Origin: Pseudidiomarina aquimaris | Lineage (GTDB): Bacteria; Pseudomonadota; Gammaproteobacteria; Enterobacterales; Alteromonadaceae | Reading direction: 5' to 3' | Length of the DNA: 64,000 nucleotides | Assembly (NCBI RefSeq): GCF_003987395.1 | Contig: NZ_PIPT01000001.1 | Coordinates: 248,001-312,000, forward strand | Shown here: positions 18,210 through 26,117 of the stretch, piece after piece | How positions within the stretch are numbered: position 1 is the first letter of the stretch | How the letters are laid out: the number at the start of each line of letters is the position of its first letter | The notes under the pieces: model-generated | What the model was told of the DNA's origin: nothing | Databases searched by the model: none | The model's input: only the letters and a program-made list of their open reading frames with translations | Program-made: the position numbers and the translations under genes

Positions 18210-19499
18210 TTGAATTTAACTCGCTTTGAACAGTTTTGGCTTGCCGAGCACCAGCGCTTGCGTGACATCACTGATCCTCAATTACAGCAAGCGCAATTTA
18301 AGTTCAGTGAGGTTTCCGCCGCCACACCCCAAGCGCAGCTATTGCAGCGCGCAGTGCGACTGAGCGAACGCCAAGGCGTCTTGACCCAGTTGCGGCATTG
18401 GCAGCAACTCAGACGTCTGCTATCAGTTATTTTTGCCCTGCTTGCGCTGCTAGCGGGTATCGGGACCAGTCAGGCCGTATTAAGTCAGCCACAACCGATC
18501 TCGTTGTTGTTTGCAGTGAGTTTATTGCTACTGCCGAACCTCTTACTTTTCGTCTTTTGGGTTGTTTTTGCGCTGCGACGCCCGCGACCAACGGGCGTCA
18601 CCGGCGTTGCTTATACGTTATTGACGCTCTTGCAACGCAAGCGAGGCGAGGGTGCACTTGAGCAAAGTTGGCTTAACCACGTGCAGCAACAACGCTTGTT
18701 ACAACCCTTGATGGCACTTACCACCCATGGTTTCTGGCTGTTACTTTCCAGCGCTGCGTGGCTTACCTTAATCATTTACTTGAGCTTTAATGACTATAGC
18801 TTTCAATGGGCGACGACGATCTTAGTAACTGACCAAGTGCAAGGCATTGCCCAGCTGATCAATAGTGTTCCGAACCTACTCTTCGCTGCAACGCTGCCAC
18901 CGGTGACGGATTCTGCCGCGACTCTAACCGATGCCAACGCCGCTGGGCGTTGGTTAACGTTGTGTGTATTGACCTATGGCGTGCTACCGCGGGCCTTGGC
19001 GGCATTCGGTGCATTACTGTTGTTGGTTTGGCGGAGCCAACAAATGCAATTACCAGTGCAGTTAGAAGGACACGCTGCGGTGGTGCAAGCTATCGCCCAT
19101 GCACAACAGCGCGGAACCACAGTGGATGCCGATAGCGGTGATGGGAGGGCACGCCCACGCTTCCAATATGCGACACATGGCAGCGGTCACTATACCGTGA
19201 GTATGGATTACGAAGCCGATCCGCATGCCACAGTAAGTGACGATTATCTCGGTGTCGTTGCCAGCTATGCCGATAAACAAGCCTTAGTCACACGTTTTAC
19301 AGCTGTGCCTAGCGCCCAGTTGCAGGTTCGCATTGCCGCACAACTCACGCCGGACCGGAGTAGTTTACGTTATTTAGCTCAACTCGCTGCGACCACGCAG
19401 CAGCTTACGGTGGTTTTGGTTCGCGGTCAGCAAGCGACCTACTTAACGCAGTGGCAACAACAACTCGATCAGTATGGAGTAGACTATGTCGTTGCTTAA
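18210..19499 (+). CDS. DUF2868 family membrane protein
   Basis: This 429-residue protein begins with TTG. It has membrane segments at about 70-90, 100-120, 175-195 and 260-280, and a soluble C-terminal part with alpha/beta character. The order and the coupled GTPase gene behind it fit the DUF2868/DUF3482 pair known in gammaproteobacteria and betaproteobacteria. The function is unknown; a membrane partner for the GTPase is a reasonable guess. It overlaps the GTPase gene by 14 bases. Confidence 0.75.
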   Translation: MNLTRFEQFWLAEHQRLRDITDPQLQQAQFKFSEVSAATPQAQLLQRAVRLSERQGVLTQLRHWQQLRRLLSVIFALLALLAGIGTSQAVLSQPQPISLLFAVSLLLLPNLLLFVFWVVFALRRPRPTGVTGVAYTLLTLLQRKRGEGALEQSWLNHVQQQRLLQPLMALTTHGFWLLLSSAAWLTLIIYLSFNDYSFQWATTILVTDQVQGIAQLINSVPNLLFAATLPPVTDSAATLTDANAAGRWLTLCVLTYGVLPRALAAFGALLLLVWRSQQMQLPVQLEGHAAVVQAIAHAQQRGTTVDADSGDGRARPRFQYATHGSGHYTVSMDYEADPHATVSDDYLGVVASYADKQALVTRFTAVPSAQLQVRIAAQLTPDRSSLRYLAQLAATTQQLTVVLVRGQQATYLTQWQQQLDQYGVDYVVA

Positions 19500-20838
19500 A
19501 ATCGCTGTCGTTGGCCATACCAATGCGGGTAAAACCTCGTTACTCCGCACACTCTTGCATGCGCGCGAATTTGGAGAAGTAGATCAACGGCCGAGCACCA
19601 CGCGTAGCGTATTGGAACAGGGCGTTTGGCTTGAAGGACAACAGTTATTAGCGTTTTACGATACGCCTGGGTTGGAATCGGGTTCGGAACTGTTTGTTGA
19701 AGTCGAATCCTATGTTGCGCAGTATCGCCATGATGGGCCAGGGCAAATTAAGGCGTTCCTCGAAAGCTCAGCGAGCGAAGCGAATTTTGCTCAAGAAGCC
19801 AAAGTGTTACGGCAGCTATTACAGTCAGATGCTGCTTTCTATGTTATTGATTGCCGCGATCCGGTATTGCCAAAATATCAAGACGAATTGCACTTATTAA
19901 CGCGCTGTGGCAAGCCACTCATCCCAGTTTTGAACTATACAGCAGCGCCGGAACAGCAAGAACAAGCTTGGCGTGATGCGCTAGCGAAATTGAGTTTGCA
20001 TGCAGTGGTGGCCTTCGACACTGTGACGCCGCCAGAGGGCGGTGAAGCCTATTTGCTGGAAAGCTTAGCGACCGTGGTGCCTGCCGCAGCTCAACCGCTC
20101 AAACAACTCATTGCATGGCGTAAACAAGAACGGAAGCAACGCGTAACAGGTGCCTTAAGTGCAATCGCTGCACTACTGGTTGAGGTTGCAGGGTATCGCG
20201 AAGTGGTTGCGGATAGCGCGACTGACTCCGAGGTTGCTGTAGCTGTATCGCGCCTGCAGCAACGGATTCGTGAACGTGAACAAGAGACAGTACGCAGCCT
20301 CTTGGGGCGCTTTGCATTTTTGCCTGAAGATGCGGTCACTGAGCAACTTGATAGTGAAAGCGGTCAATGGCAGGACGATCTTTTTGCTCCAGAAGTCTTA
20401 AAGGCGTGGAGTAAGGATGCCGGCTTTGGTATTGGTGCCGGCGCTGCCGCCGGGGCAGGCATTGATCTTATGGTCGGCGGGCTAAGCTTGGGCGCCGCGA
20501 CAGCTCTTGGCGCGGCAGCAGGAGGCCTTTATCAGAGTTGGCGACATTTAGGGGATAAACTTAAGCAACGTTGGCGTGGCCAGCGTGAACTCACTGTAGA
20601 TCACGCGACCCTCGCGACTTTGGCGGGGCGACAGTTGTATTTATTGCAACAATTGGCACGGCGCGGTCATGCCGCAACCGAAACGCTTACGATAGCCAAG
20701 CATCACCGCTTAAGCCGCACGCAATTTAAAGATATTCAGAAAGCCTTGGCTCCCATCAGCAGTCATTCGCCTGATGTCGACCAACAGAAGGTTATTAGGG
20801 AAGTTATGGCAAAGCTAGAAGAGAATTGGTCGGCGTGA
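19486..20838 (+). CDS. DUF3482-containing GTPase
   Basis: This 450-residue protein has a GTPase domain at the N terminus: G1 VVGHTNAGKTSLLR, G2 region PSTTRSV, G3 YDTPGLE and a probable G4 LNYT in place of NKxD, as in this family. The C-terminal part (DUF3482) is helical with a Gly/Ala-rich stretch (about 310-355, GIGAGAAAGAGIDLMVGGLSLG) that could insert in membrane, like glycine-zipper segments. It pairs with the DUF2868 gene upstream. Its last 12 bases are also the 3' end of tRNA-Pro on the other strand. Confidence 0.8.
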   Translation: MSLLKIAVVGHTNAGKTSLLRTLLHAREFGEVDQRPSTTRSVLEQGVWLEGQQLLAFYDTPGLESGSELFVEVESYVAQYRHDGPGQIKAFLESSASEANFAQEAKVLRQLLQSDAAFYVIDCRDPVLPKYQDELHLLTRCGKPLIPVLNYTAAPEQQEQAWRDALAKLSLHAVVAFDTVTPPEGGEAYLLESLATVVPAAAQPLKQLIAWRKQERKQRVTGALSAIAALLVEVAGYREVVADSATDSEVAVAVSRLQQRIREREQETVRSLLGRFAFLPEDAVTEQLDSESGQWQDDLFAPEVLKAWSKDAGFGIGAGAAAGAGIDLMVGGLSLGAATALGAAAGGLYQSWRHLGDKLKQRWRGQRELTVDHATLATLAGRQLYLLQQLARRGHAATETLTIAKHHRLSRTQFKDIQKALAPISSHSPDVDQQKVIREVMAKLEENWSA

Positions 20839-20903
20839 CTGGATTTGAACCAGCGACCCCTGACACCCCATGACAGTGCGCTACCAAGCTGCGCTACACG
20901 CCG
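20827..20903 (-). tRNA. tRNA-Pro (anticodon GGG)
   Basis: The minus-strand sequence folds as a full cloverleaf. The acceptor stem is CGGCGTG/CACGCCG, the D arm is AGCGCAGCTTGGTAGCGC, and the anticodon arm CTGTC-ATGGGGT-GTCAG gives anticodon GGG. The T arm contains GGTTCAAATCC, and CCA is encoded. It follows E. coli proL closely. The 3' end overlaps the last 12 bases of the convergent GTPase gene. Confidence 0.95.
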
Positions 20904-20915
20904 ACCGAGCTCGTT

Positions 20916-20943
20916 ATATTACTGCTTTTTTCTAATTTAACAA
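20916..20943 (-). promoter_or_regulatory. Promoter of tRNA-Pro
   Basis: On the minus strand TTGTTA is followed after 16 bases by TAATAT, and a GC-rich stretch (CGAGCTCGG) leads into the tRNA 13 bases later. That discriminator suits stringent control; this is inference. Confidence 0.65.
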
Positions 20944-20977
20944 GCCATGAAGCACCGCTTAGGGTTTAACTGGCGAT

Positions 20978-22582
20978 TTATTCGTCGCTTTGCTTACTAA
21001 AGCGCTGTAAGTGCTTTATGCCATCGACTAAGATTGGTGTTGCGGGAGCCACATTGGGCATTGTTTCGAGTGTCGTATTGGCAAAACTTCGTACACGACC
21101 ATCAGTGCTTATCACCGTTGTCGCATCGACATCGTAGACCACAAGATCACGGCCAAAACTGGTCATTACCGGGAACTCACGTTCTTGCGTAAGGAAGATA
21201 TTCCGGCCCGTCGCAAAACTCTCAACACCGCCAGCACAGGTCATATAACGCTGCGTAAGAGTTGGCGCAAGATCGGTTAACAACGCTAAGTCTTGTTGTG
21301 CGAACGGCAGGTTAGAGGTGTAGAGAAGCGGTACCTGCACGGCCGCCAAGCTATAGCTCTCGCTATTTGCTTGCGTTGTCGCGGCGTTGTTTAACGCTGT
21401 GACGACGACTTGGTGACCCGCGACAATCTCAGTTGCCAAACGCTCCAATACTGCATTCGATACTTCGGTATGTAATGCGAAGGTCAGGCTGTCGCGATAG
21501 CTTTCTGCGGGTGTCGCGCGCAAATAATCGCCCACAGTAAAGGCTTCGAGCTCGCCCGTTACTGTGACGCTGACTTGGTAGTCGTTGAGTTGCTGCCAGA
21601 ACGCTGGTGGTTGCTGCTGCGCCGCGATCGGTTCACGATAGATATCCGCCAAACCATAAAGCAGCTCAAATAGACCTCCGGAGCGCGTGGTGTGCCCAAC
21701 CAGTGGCGATTCAAAGCGCTCAAGTTGCGGCAAAATCCCCATTAAACGTTGTTGTTCTGCCGCTGTGAGAGCATCGAAAACCACTACGTAGGTATTGTTT
21801 GTGGTGCCTTGGCGTGCGCACATCAGGTTTTGTGGTGGATAATTGAGGTTAATTTGTTCAGTCCCTTTCAGTAACCGATCGGTGGCTTGTGAGCGCTCCT
21901 CCGCCAGCCAACCATGCTTGCTCATAAGCGTTTGCGCGGTAGTGGGATAAGACAATGGGAACAAGTCGTCTTGTTTGGTGATCGGCGTATAGAATACTGC
22001 GTCAGCCCAAATGTGAATGCTGTGACTGGCTAAAAAACACAGCACAAAGACGGCACTAAATGAGGCCCCCCAATGTTTCTCACGCAAACGGTCAAGACGC
22101 TTCCAGGCGATGTTGGCGAGGGCAAGCTCAAACACCAGTAGCACCACGAATACCAACAACATACCCAATAGAAGAACGAAGCTGGCACCGGCAAAGGCAG
22201 TTTCAGCATCGAGCGCCAACTGTGACAACGAGTAAGTATTTAGATGATAACCGTATTGACGGAAGAACAGCGCGTCAGCCACTAGGGCAATAAGCCCAAA
22301 GGCGGCAACGAGGGTCGCAACTCCTTTCAGAAAACGCGAGAACGGAATAATCAAACAAAACGGAAAAATCAGAATGATAAAGGTAATGAAAGGCAAAAAC
22401 GCAAAATGGCCCAGCCAGCTGATAAGCATGTAGAAGCCACCTAGGAAAGTCGAGGGTGTTTCCGCAGCTTCAATGTAGAGCGTGCCAATGGCAAGCGCCA
22501 ACAGAATATTGAAGAAGGTGAACCAGTGTCCCCAACTGATCAAGCGAGCAATTTTGTCTCGGCGCTGTTTGCGTTGTCTCAT
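20978..22582 (-). CDS. yejM: YejM/PbgA/LapC-type inner membrane protein
   Basis: This 534-residue protein has an N-terminal DUF3413 membrane domain with five helices (RLISWGHWFTFFNILLALAIGTLY and so on; then FLASHSIHIWADAVFYTPITKQDDLFPLSYPTTA, which closely matches E. coli YejM). A periplasmic sulfatase-like domain follows but, as in YejM, without the catalytic sulfatase residues. E. coli YejM (LapC) controls LpxC turnover with LapB and so sets lipopolysaccharide synthesis. This copy is shorter than the 586 residues of E. coli, mainly in the periplasmic part. yejL lies 18 bases upstream, as in E. coli. Confidence 0.9.
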   Translation of the reverse strand: MRQRKQRRDKIARLISWGHWFTFFNILLALAIGTLYIEAAETPSTFLGGFYMLISWLGHFAFLPFITFIILIFPFCLIIPFSRFLKGVATLVAAFGLIALVADALFFRQYGYHLNTYSLSQLALDAETAFAGASFVLLLGMLLVFVVLLVFELALANIAWKRLDRLREKHWGASFSAVFVLCFLASHSIHIWADAVFYTPITKQDDLFPLSYPTTAQTLMSKHGWLAEERSQATDRLLKGTEQINLNYPPQNLMCARQGTTNNTYVVVFDALTAAEQQRLMGILPQLERFESPLVGHTTRSGGLFELLYGLADIYREPIAAQQQPPAFWQQLNDYQVSVTVTGELEAFTVGDYLRATPAESYRDSLTFALHTEVSNAVLERLATEIVAGHQVVVTALNNAATTQANSESYSLAAVQVPLLYTSNLPFAQQDLALLTDLAPTLTQRYMTCAGGVESFATGRNIFLTQEREFPVMTSFGRDLVVYDVDATTVISTDGRVRSFANTTLETMPNVAPATPILVDGIKHLQRFSKQSDE

Positions 22583-22600
22583 GCGTGGCCTAAAAAAATC

Positions 22601-22816
22601 TTATTTAGTCAACGATTGTAGCAGGACTTTACCAAATTGTTCAGCCACTTGCTGCGCTTGTTGTGGTGCGTAGTGCTGGGAAAGGATATGCGTCACCGCA
22701 TTGCCAAGGGTCATAAGTGCAAGGTCCACCGGCACGTTTTCTTTGTGTAACGTGTCGAGCACGTCATTGAGAAGTTTTTCCTGCTGGGCAGCATCATATT
22801 TTGACACGATTGGCAT
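22601..22816 (-). CDS. yejL: YejL family protein (DUF1414)
   Basis: This is a 71-residue soluble, helical protein (VSKYDAAQQEKLLNDVLDTLHKENVPVDLALMTLGN) with the YejL pattern along its length. The function is unknown. It keeps the E. coli context: upstream of yejM on the same strand and divergent from yejK. Confidence 0.9.
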   Translation of the reverse strand: MPIVSKYDAAQQEKLLNDVLDTLHKENVPVDLALMTLGNAVTHILSQHYAPQQAQQVAEQFGKVLLQSLTK

Positions 22817-22897
22817 CGATTTTTTTCCTTACATGTTAGAATGCCCGCAATCTTATCACAGGCGCAACCATTTGCAGTAAGAAAGGAATGCAGCACC

Positions 22898-23941
22898 ATG
22901 CAAGCAGACGTACAGCACAGTATCATCCATCAGTTTTATACCAATGACGGCCAAGTAGGCCTGCGCGTAGCACCTGCGACCTTAGCCATTAATGATGAGG
23001 TGGGCCAGTTACTGGATGAGTTAACAGAAGTTTACCAAGCTAAACCAAGTAAAGGTTATGCACGTTTTTTGCGTCCTGAAGATGATCACGAACGCAGTGT
23101 TGAGAGCAACTTTCCTGAATTGCTAGAAAAGTGGCGACAGGGCAACGAGGAATTCGTTAATTTTTCGCAAGAGAGTGCCAAATTACTGCACCAGCAATTA
23201 CAACACTATGGGATCTTAGAAGCCGGCTTCTTACTGGTGGCCAGCTATCGTGAACGTGGCCAAGATTTTCTTGTTGTGGCATTTCTGCCAAGCCAAGAGG
23301 GGGTCACTATTGCGCCGGACTTAAGCGTCGATAAATCTTCGCAATTAGCGATAAGCAAGGTCCAATTGGCGGCAACGATCAATTTAACCGAATGGCAAGA
23401 CGAACCTGAATCGACGACTTATATTTCCTTTATTAAAGGTCGCGCAGGACGCAAAGTTTCCGACTTCTTTCTCGATTTTCTCGGCTGTGCCGAGGGCTTG
23501 AATGCTAAGAAGCAGTCGCAGCAGCTCATCGAGAGTGTCAGTCGTTATGCGCAAGAAGAGCAACTCGAAAACGAACAAGCTCGGCAATTGCGTAAATCCG
23601 TGTATGACATCTGTGACAATCAATGGCAGCAAGGCGAGCCAGTTCGCATTAAAGATTTGTCAGAGCAATTACGCGATGCTGTCCCGGTCGAGCGGAGTTT
23701 TGCTGACTTTAACCAAAGCCAAGAAGAACGTGCTCTCGTTGCGGAGTTTCCGACGGATCGTTCGACGCTAAAAAAGCTGGTGAAGTTTCAGGGGCAGGGC
23801 GGCGGTTTAAGCGTTGGCTTTGATCAGGACCTTTTAGGCGAACGTGTCGAATATGATCCTCACAGTGATAAATTGACGATTCATGGTACCCCACCGAACC
23901 TGCGTGATCAGTTGCGTCGTTATTTTGGCATTGATAGTTGA
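22898..23941 (+). CDS. yejK: Nucleoid-associated protein YejK (NdpA)
   Basis: This 347-residue protein follows YejK/NdpA throughout: HQFYTNDGQVGLRV near the start, INLTEWQDEPESTTYISFIKGRAGRKVSDFF in the middle, DFLGCAEGLNAKKQ and the C-terminal TIHGTPPNLRDQLRRYF. YejK binds the nucleoid and topoisomerases. I chose the ATG at 22898; the frame is open further upstream, but AAGGAA lies about a dozen bases before this ATG. It is the last host gene before the acquired region. Confidence 0.9.
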   Translation: MQADVQHSIIHQFYTNDGQVGLRVAPATLAINDEVGQLLDELTEVYQAKPSKGYARFLRPEDDHERSVESNFPELLEKWRQGNEEFVNFSQESAKLLHQQLQHYGILEAGFLLVASYRERGQDFLVVAFLPSQEGVTIAPDLSVDKSSQLAISKVQLAATINLTEWQDEPESTTYISFIKGRAGRKVSDFFLDFLGCAEGLNAKKQSQQLIESVSRYAQEEQLENEQARQLRKSVYDICDNQWQQGEPVRIKDLSEQLRDAVPVERSFADFNQSQEERALVAEFPTDRSTLKKLVKFQGQGGGLSVGFDQDLLGERVEYDPHSDKLTIHGTPPNLRDQLRRYFGIDS

Positions 23942-24197
23942 TTTACCCGCAAAACAGGTAATAAAAAACGGGGTATACGGAATATCTGGTTGATAGCTTA
24001 TGTGCGTAAAACCTTTATTTTCATTTTCTCTACGGAAAAAATGGTTGGTGGAGGTCTCCTGAGGTAGCTGTGCAGCAACTAACTTGCCATACGTAAGAAA
24101 ATTCATAGTCAACTAAGAATCGTGCGGCTAGCCGAATTAAAGACAACAATGCCCACTGCATGAGCGAAAAATTGATTATTAGCAAATAACTTTCGAT
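23942..24197. other. AT-rich intergenic stretch at the island's left border, no gene seen
   Basis: No convincing coding frame, RNA or terminator is visible. The composition is AT-rich like the host and differs from the GC-rich sequence that begins further right. A 92-codon minus-strand frame covers part of it but has no family features and also runs into yejK antisense. Confidence 0.5.
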
Positions 24198-24314
24198 CTA
24201 TATCTTTTTTGAAACAGACTGTCGTAAATGCTTAATGTCGCGCAGTGGTGGTGCGCCGAATACTTGGTTATATTCACGGCTGAATTGCGTGGCGCTGTTA
24301 TAGAGGGCTGGCAG
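24198..24314 (-). pseudogene. Remnant of an AraC-family regulator (C-terminal tail only)
   Basis: Minus-strand translation gives LPALYNSATQFSREYNQVFG and then APPLRDIKHLRQS before a TAG at 24198. This is the second helix-turn-helix of an AraC-type regulator (the GY-x-S-x-S-QFSREYKRLFG-x-PP pattern). Upstream the frame meets a stop at 24345 with no start and no similarity, so only about 38 codons survive. The base composition is host-like, so this could be the cut end of a host gene or older debris. Confidence 0.75.
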
Positions 24315-24710
24315 ACAAACGCGAAAAATAGCGCAAAAACACTCTCAACCTATTGAACTACTGATTTTTTGGTCACCCAACCTCCCGAGTACATGCCATT
24401 CTGGCCGATAAGCGGAACTTGGCCTTGTTGTCGACCCCGCATACTCTACCCGACTGGGGACTGACCTTAGCGGATGCGGATTGCCTGGAAGACGTCGTGC
24501 CGAAGACCGGGCTGGTTTGAGTGAAGATGCTACAGCGTTGTGGAGCGCTCGGCGCCAGCTTTTTTAAGCCGGTTGCCGGTCACGGTGCAAGGGTGTCTAC
24601 CAGGGCGACAATACGCTGAAGGCCTCCTGTCTCTGAAAAAGTGAGGAGTTACCTGTCTCACTGGAAGGAGAAGTTCCTTAGCTAGCCTCGGAATCCGCGT
24701 GATGTTGCAT
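24315..24710. other. Unassigned degenerate sequence
   Basis: A short plus-strand frame at about 24367-24520 reads ILADKRNLALLSTPHTLPDW and then GLTLADADCLEDVVPKTGLV before TGA. It has coding-like character but no start, and I cannot assign a family; it may be the tail of a lost gene. The rest, to 24710, shows no frame I can support. Confidence 0.35.
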
Positions 24711-24743
24711 ATTGATCTGGCGCAAGCCTGATCCCAGATCAAT
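24711..24743. promoter_or_regulatory. Inverted repeat upstream of the MarR remnant
   Basis: ATTGATCTGG at 24711-24720 pairs exactly with CCAGATCAAT at 24734-24743, extendable by two pairs past one G-T. It lies about 75 bases before the ATG of the MarR remnant. The left part TTGATCTGGCGCAA also resembles an Fnr/Anr box with a weak right half. It may be a leftover operator. Confidence 0.45.
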
Positions 24744-24816
24744 GTGTGACTTATGTTGGCCTCAATGATTAGCTTACGATTTACTGTTACTGAGTCAGCA
24801 ATAGCAGGACAGCGAT

Positions 24817-24988
24817 ATGGACCCACAAATCCCTCGAGATCAGTTTCCTTTCACCAGTGCTCGGGTGGCAAGGCGCTGGCGCAAGTTTACTGGATGAGCG
24901 CTTGAAAGACCTTGGGGTTACCCAGGCTCGATGGTTCACCATGGTCTGCCTGCAGCGTGGTGGTGGAGGATTGACCCAGCGGGAGTTA
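24817..24988 (+). pseudogene. Broken MarR-family regulator (frameshifted and cut by the IS630-type element)
   Basis: The ATG at 24817 gives MDPQIPRDQFPFTSARVARRWRKF and then stops. One extra base near 24886-24889 explains this: in the neighbouring frame the text continues LDERLKDLGVTQARWFTMV and LQRGGGGLTQRELS, the start of a MarR winged-helix protein. Similarity ends at about 24988, where the transposase remnant begins. In the donor it probably regulated an efflux cluster such as the one downstream; this is inference. Confidence 0.7.
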
Positions 24989-25681
24989 AGTGGCTATTCA
25001 AAATTTATCGTGCGCTCAGACCCGTAGCCGCCGAGTAGGCGACAGACCTCCTTGCTGAGGTGGTCAAATGAGAGATAGGCACTCAACGGTAGCCATGCGT
25101 ACTTCATCTGCCGCCACAGAATCTCTATCAGGTTAAGCTCCGGCGAGTAAGCCGATAGGTAGACCAGATGCACACGATGCGACATCCACTCCATAATCTT
25201 CCTTCTGAAGGCCTTGGAGCGATGCATGCTGGCATTGTCGAGCACCACGATGGCGAAGGTATCGGGGTCTTTCTGGGCCACAAATTGATCAAATGCTTCG
25301 ATGACTGTCTCGGTAGTCACCGGCTCCGTGGAGGTATGGTAGACCAGCTTCCCGGCTCGGCTGAGGAACCCCAGTACGTTCAACCTTCGGCTATGGGAGT
25401 AGGCGGTCATCTCAAAGGGCTGCCCAATGGGACTCCACGCGTATGGAACCGGTGACGACTGCGAAAAGCCCGACTCATCGAAGTAATAGAGCTCGTGCTC
25501 ACCCAGGTCTTCCCGCTCCTGAAGCACCTTGAGAAGGCCTTGAGTGTTGCGGAAATCCGTTTCGTCGCGCCGTGCCTTTAGTGAATGCCGAATACGCTTG
25601 AAGCTGAGCCTATTTTTTTTTCAGCGCCCTGCGGAGCGTCACCATGCTGATGTTTTTCCCGGTCTCTTCCTGAAAGCGGGC
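24989..25681 (-). mobile_element. IS630-family element, 5'-truncated, with frameshifted transposase
   Basis: On the minus strand the transposase C-terminal half is intact at 25527-24994: YYFDESGFSQ (first catalytic Asp), VVLDNASMHRS (second Asp) and LSAYSPELNLIEILWRQMK (catalytic Glu), which is the DDE set of IS630/Tc1 elements. Upstream, the text ARFQEETGKNISMVTLRRAL runs into a tract of nine A (25621-25613), where one base too many changes frame; with eight A it reads on as KKNRLSFKRIRHSLKARRDE. Beyond about 25681 the similarity stops abruptly and a metallo-hydrolase fragment begins on the other strand. The DNA-binding N terminus and the right end of the element are lost, so it is immobile. 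Confidence 0.8.
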
Positions 25682-25942
25682 ATGCAAGGAGCGGAAAGGA
25701 TCAAGATCCACGGTGACTGGTTTCCTGTCAAAGCCAGATTGGAAGTGTTGAGTGGGCTTTCCGGGCACGGGGATTTCGCAGAGATTGAACAGTGGCTTGC
25801 TCAGAGTGACCTGGCCCCCGAAACGCCGATCAACCTGATCCACGGTGATCCGGAGGCGCTGGAGGCGCTGAGGGATCACTTGCGTCAGAACACCCGGTTT
25901 GAGGTGGATGTGGCAGGCTACCAATCCATTTTGCGTCTTTGA
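25682..25942 (+). pseudogene. C-terminal fragment of a beta-CASP metallo-beta-lactamase-fold hydrolase
   Basis: The frame reads MQGAERIKIHGDWFPVKARL and LSGLSGHGDFAEIEQWL, then INLIHGDPEALEALRDHL and ends FEVDVAGYQSILRL. The IKIHG and the SGHGD (usual SAHAD) motifs, and the late HGDPEALEAL, are the end of MBL-fold RNA/DNA-processing enzymes of the beta-CASP group. The catalytic N-terminal part is missing; the truncated IS630-type element abuts it. Homologues in other species are often found in front of HlyD/ABC exporter genes, as here. Confidence 0.75.
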
Positions 25943-26005
25943 CGATGCCCTGACGGCCATCTTCGAGGGCGACCTGAATGAGCCGCTTAAGATCCGGCAA
26001 CGACC

Positions 26006-26035
26006 TTGACCGCGGCGGCTGCCGAGTGCTATAGT
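26006..26035 (+). promoter_or_regulatory. Probable promoter of the HlyD/ABC exporter operon
   Basis: TTGACC is followed after 18 bases by TATAGT. It lies about 80 bases before the HlyD start, downstream of the metallo-hydrolase fragment, so the exporter operon may still be transcribed although its upstream neighbours are broken. Confidence 0.55.
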
Positions 26036-26117
26036 GGACAATCTCATTGGCTGGAGTGAGAGGCAGTGGCCCTGATCCCGGCTCCAACCTGAACAGTAAT
26101 GTCATAAGGAGTGTTTG

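Noticed and set aside
23834-24112. Minus-strand 92-codon frame at the end of yejK
   Set aside because: It overlaps yejK antisense, has no recognisable motif and no ribosome binding site.
25610-26047. Minus-strand 145-codon frame ending in the poly-A tract
   Set aside because: Only its last 25 or so codons are transposase. The rest is antisense to the metallo-hydrolase fragment, so it is not a separate gene.
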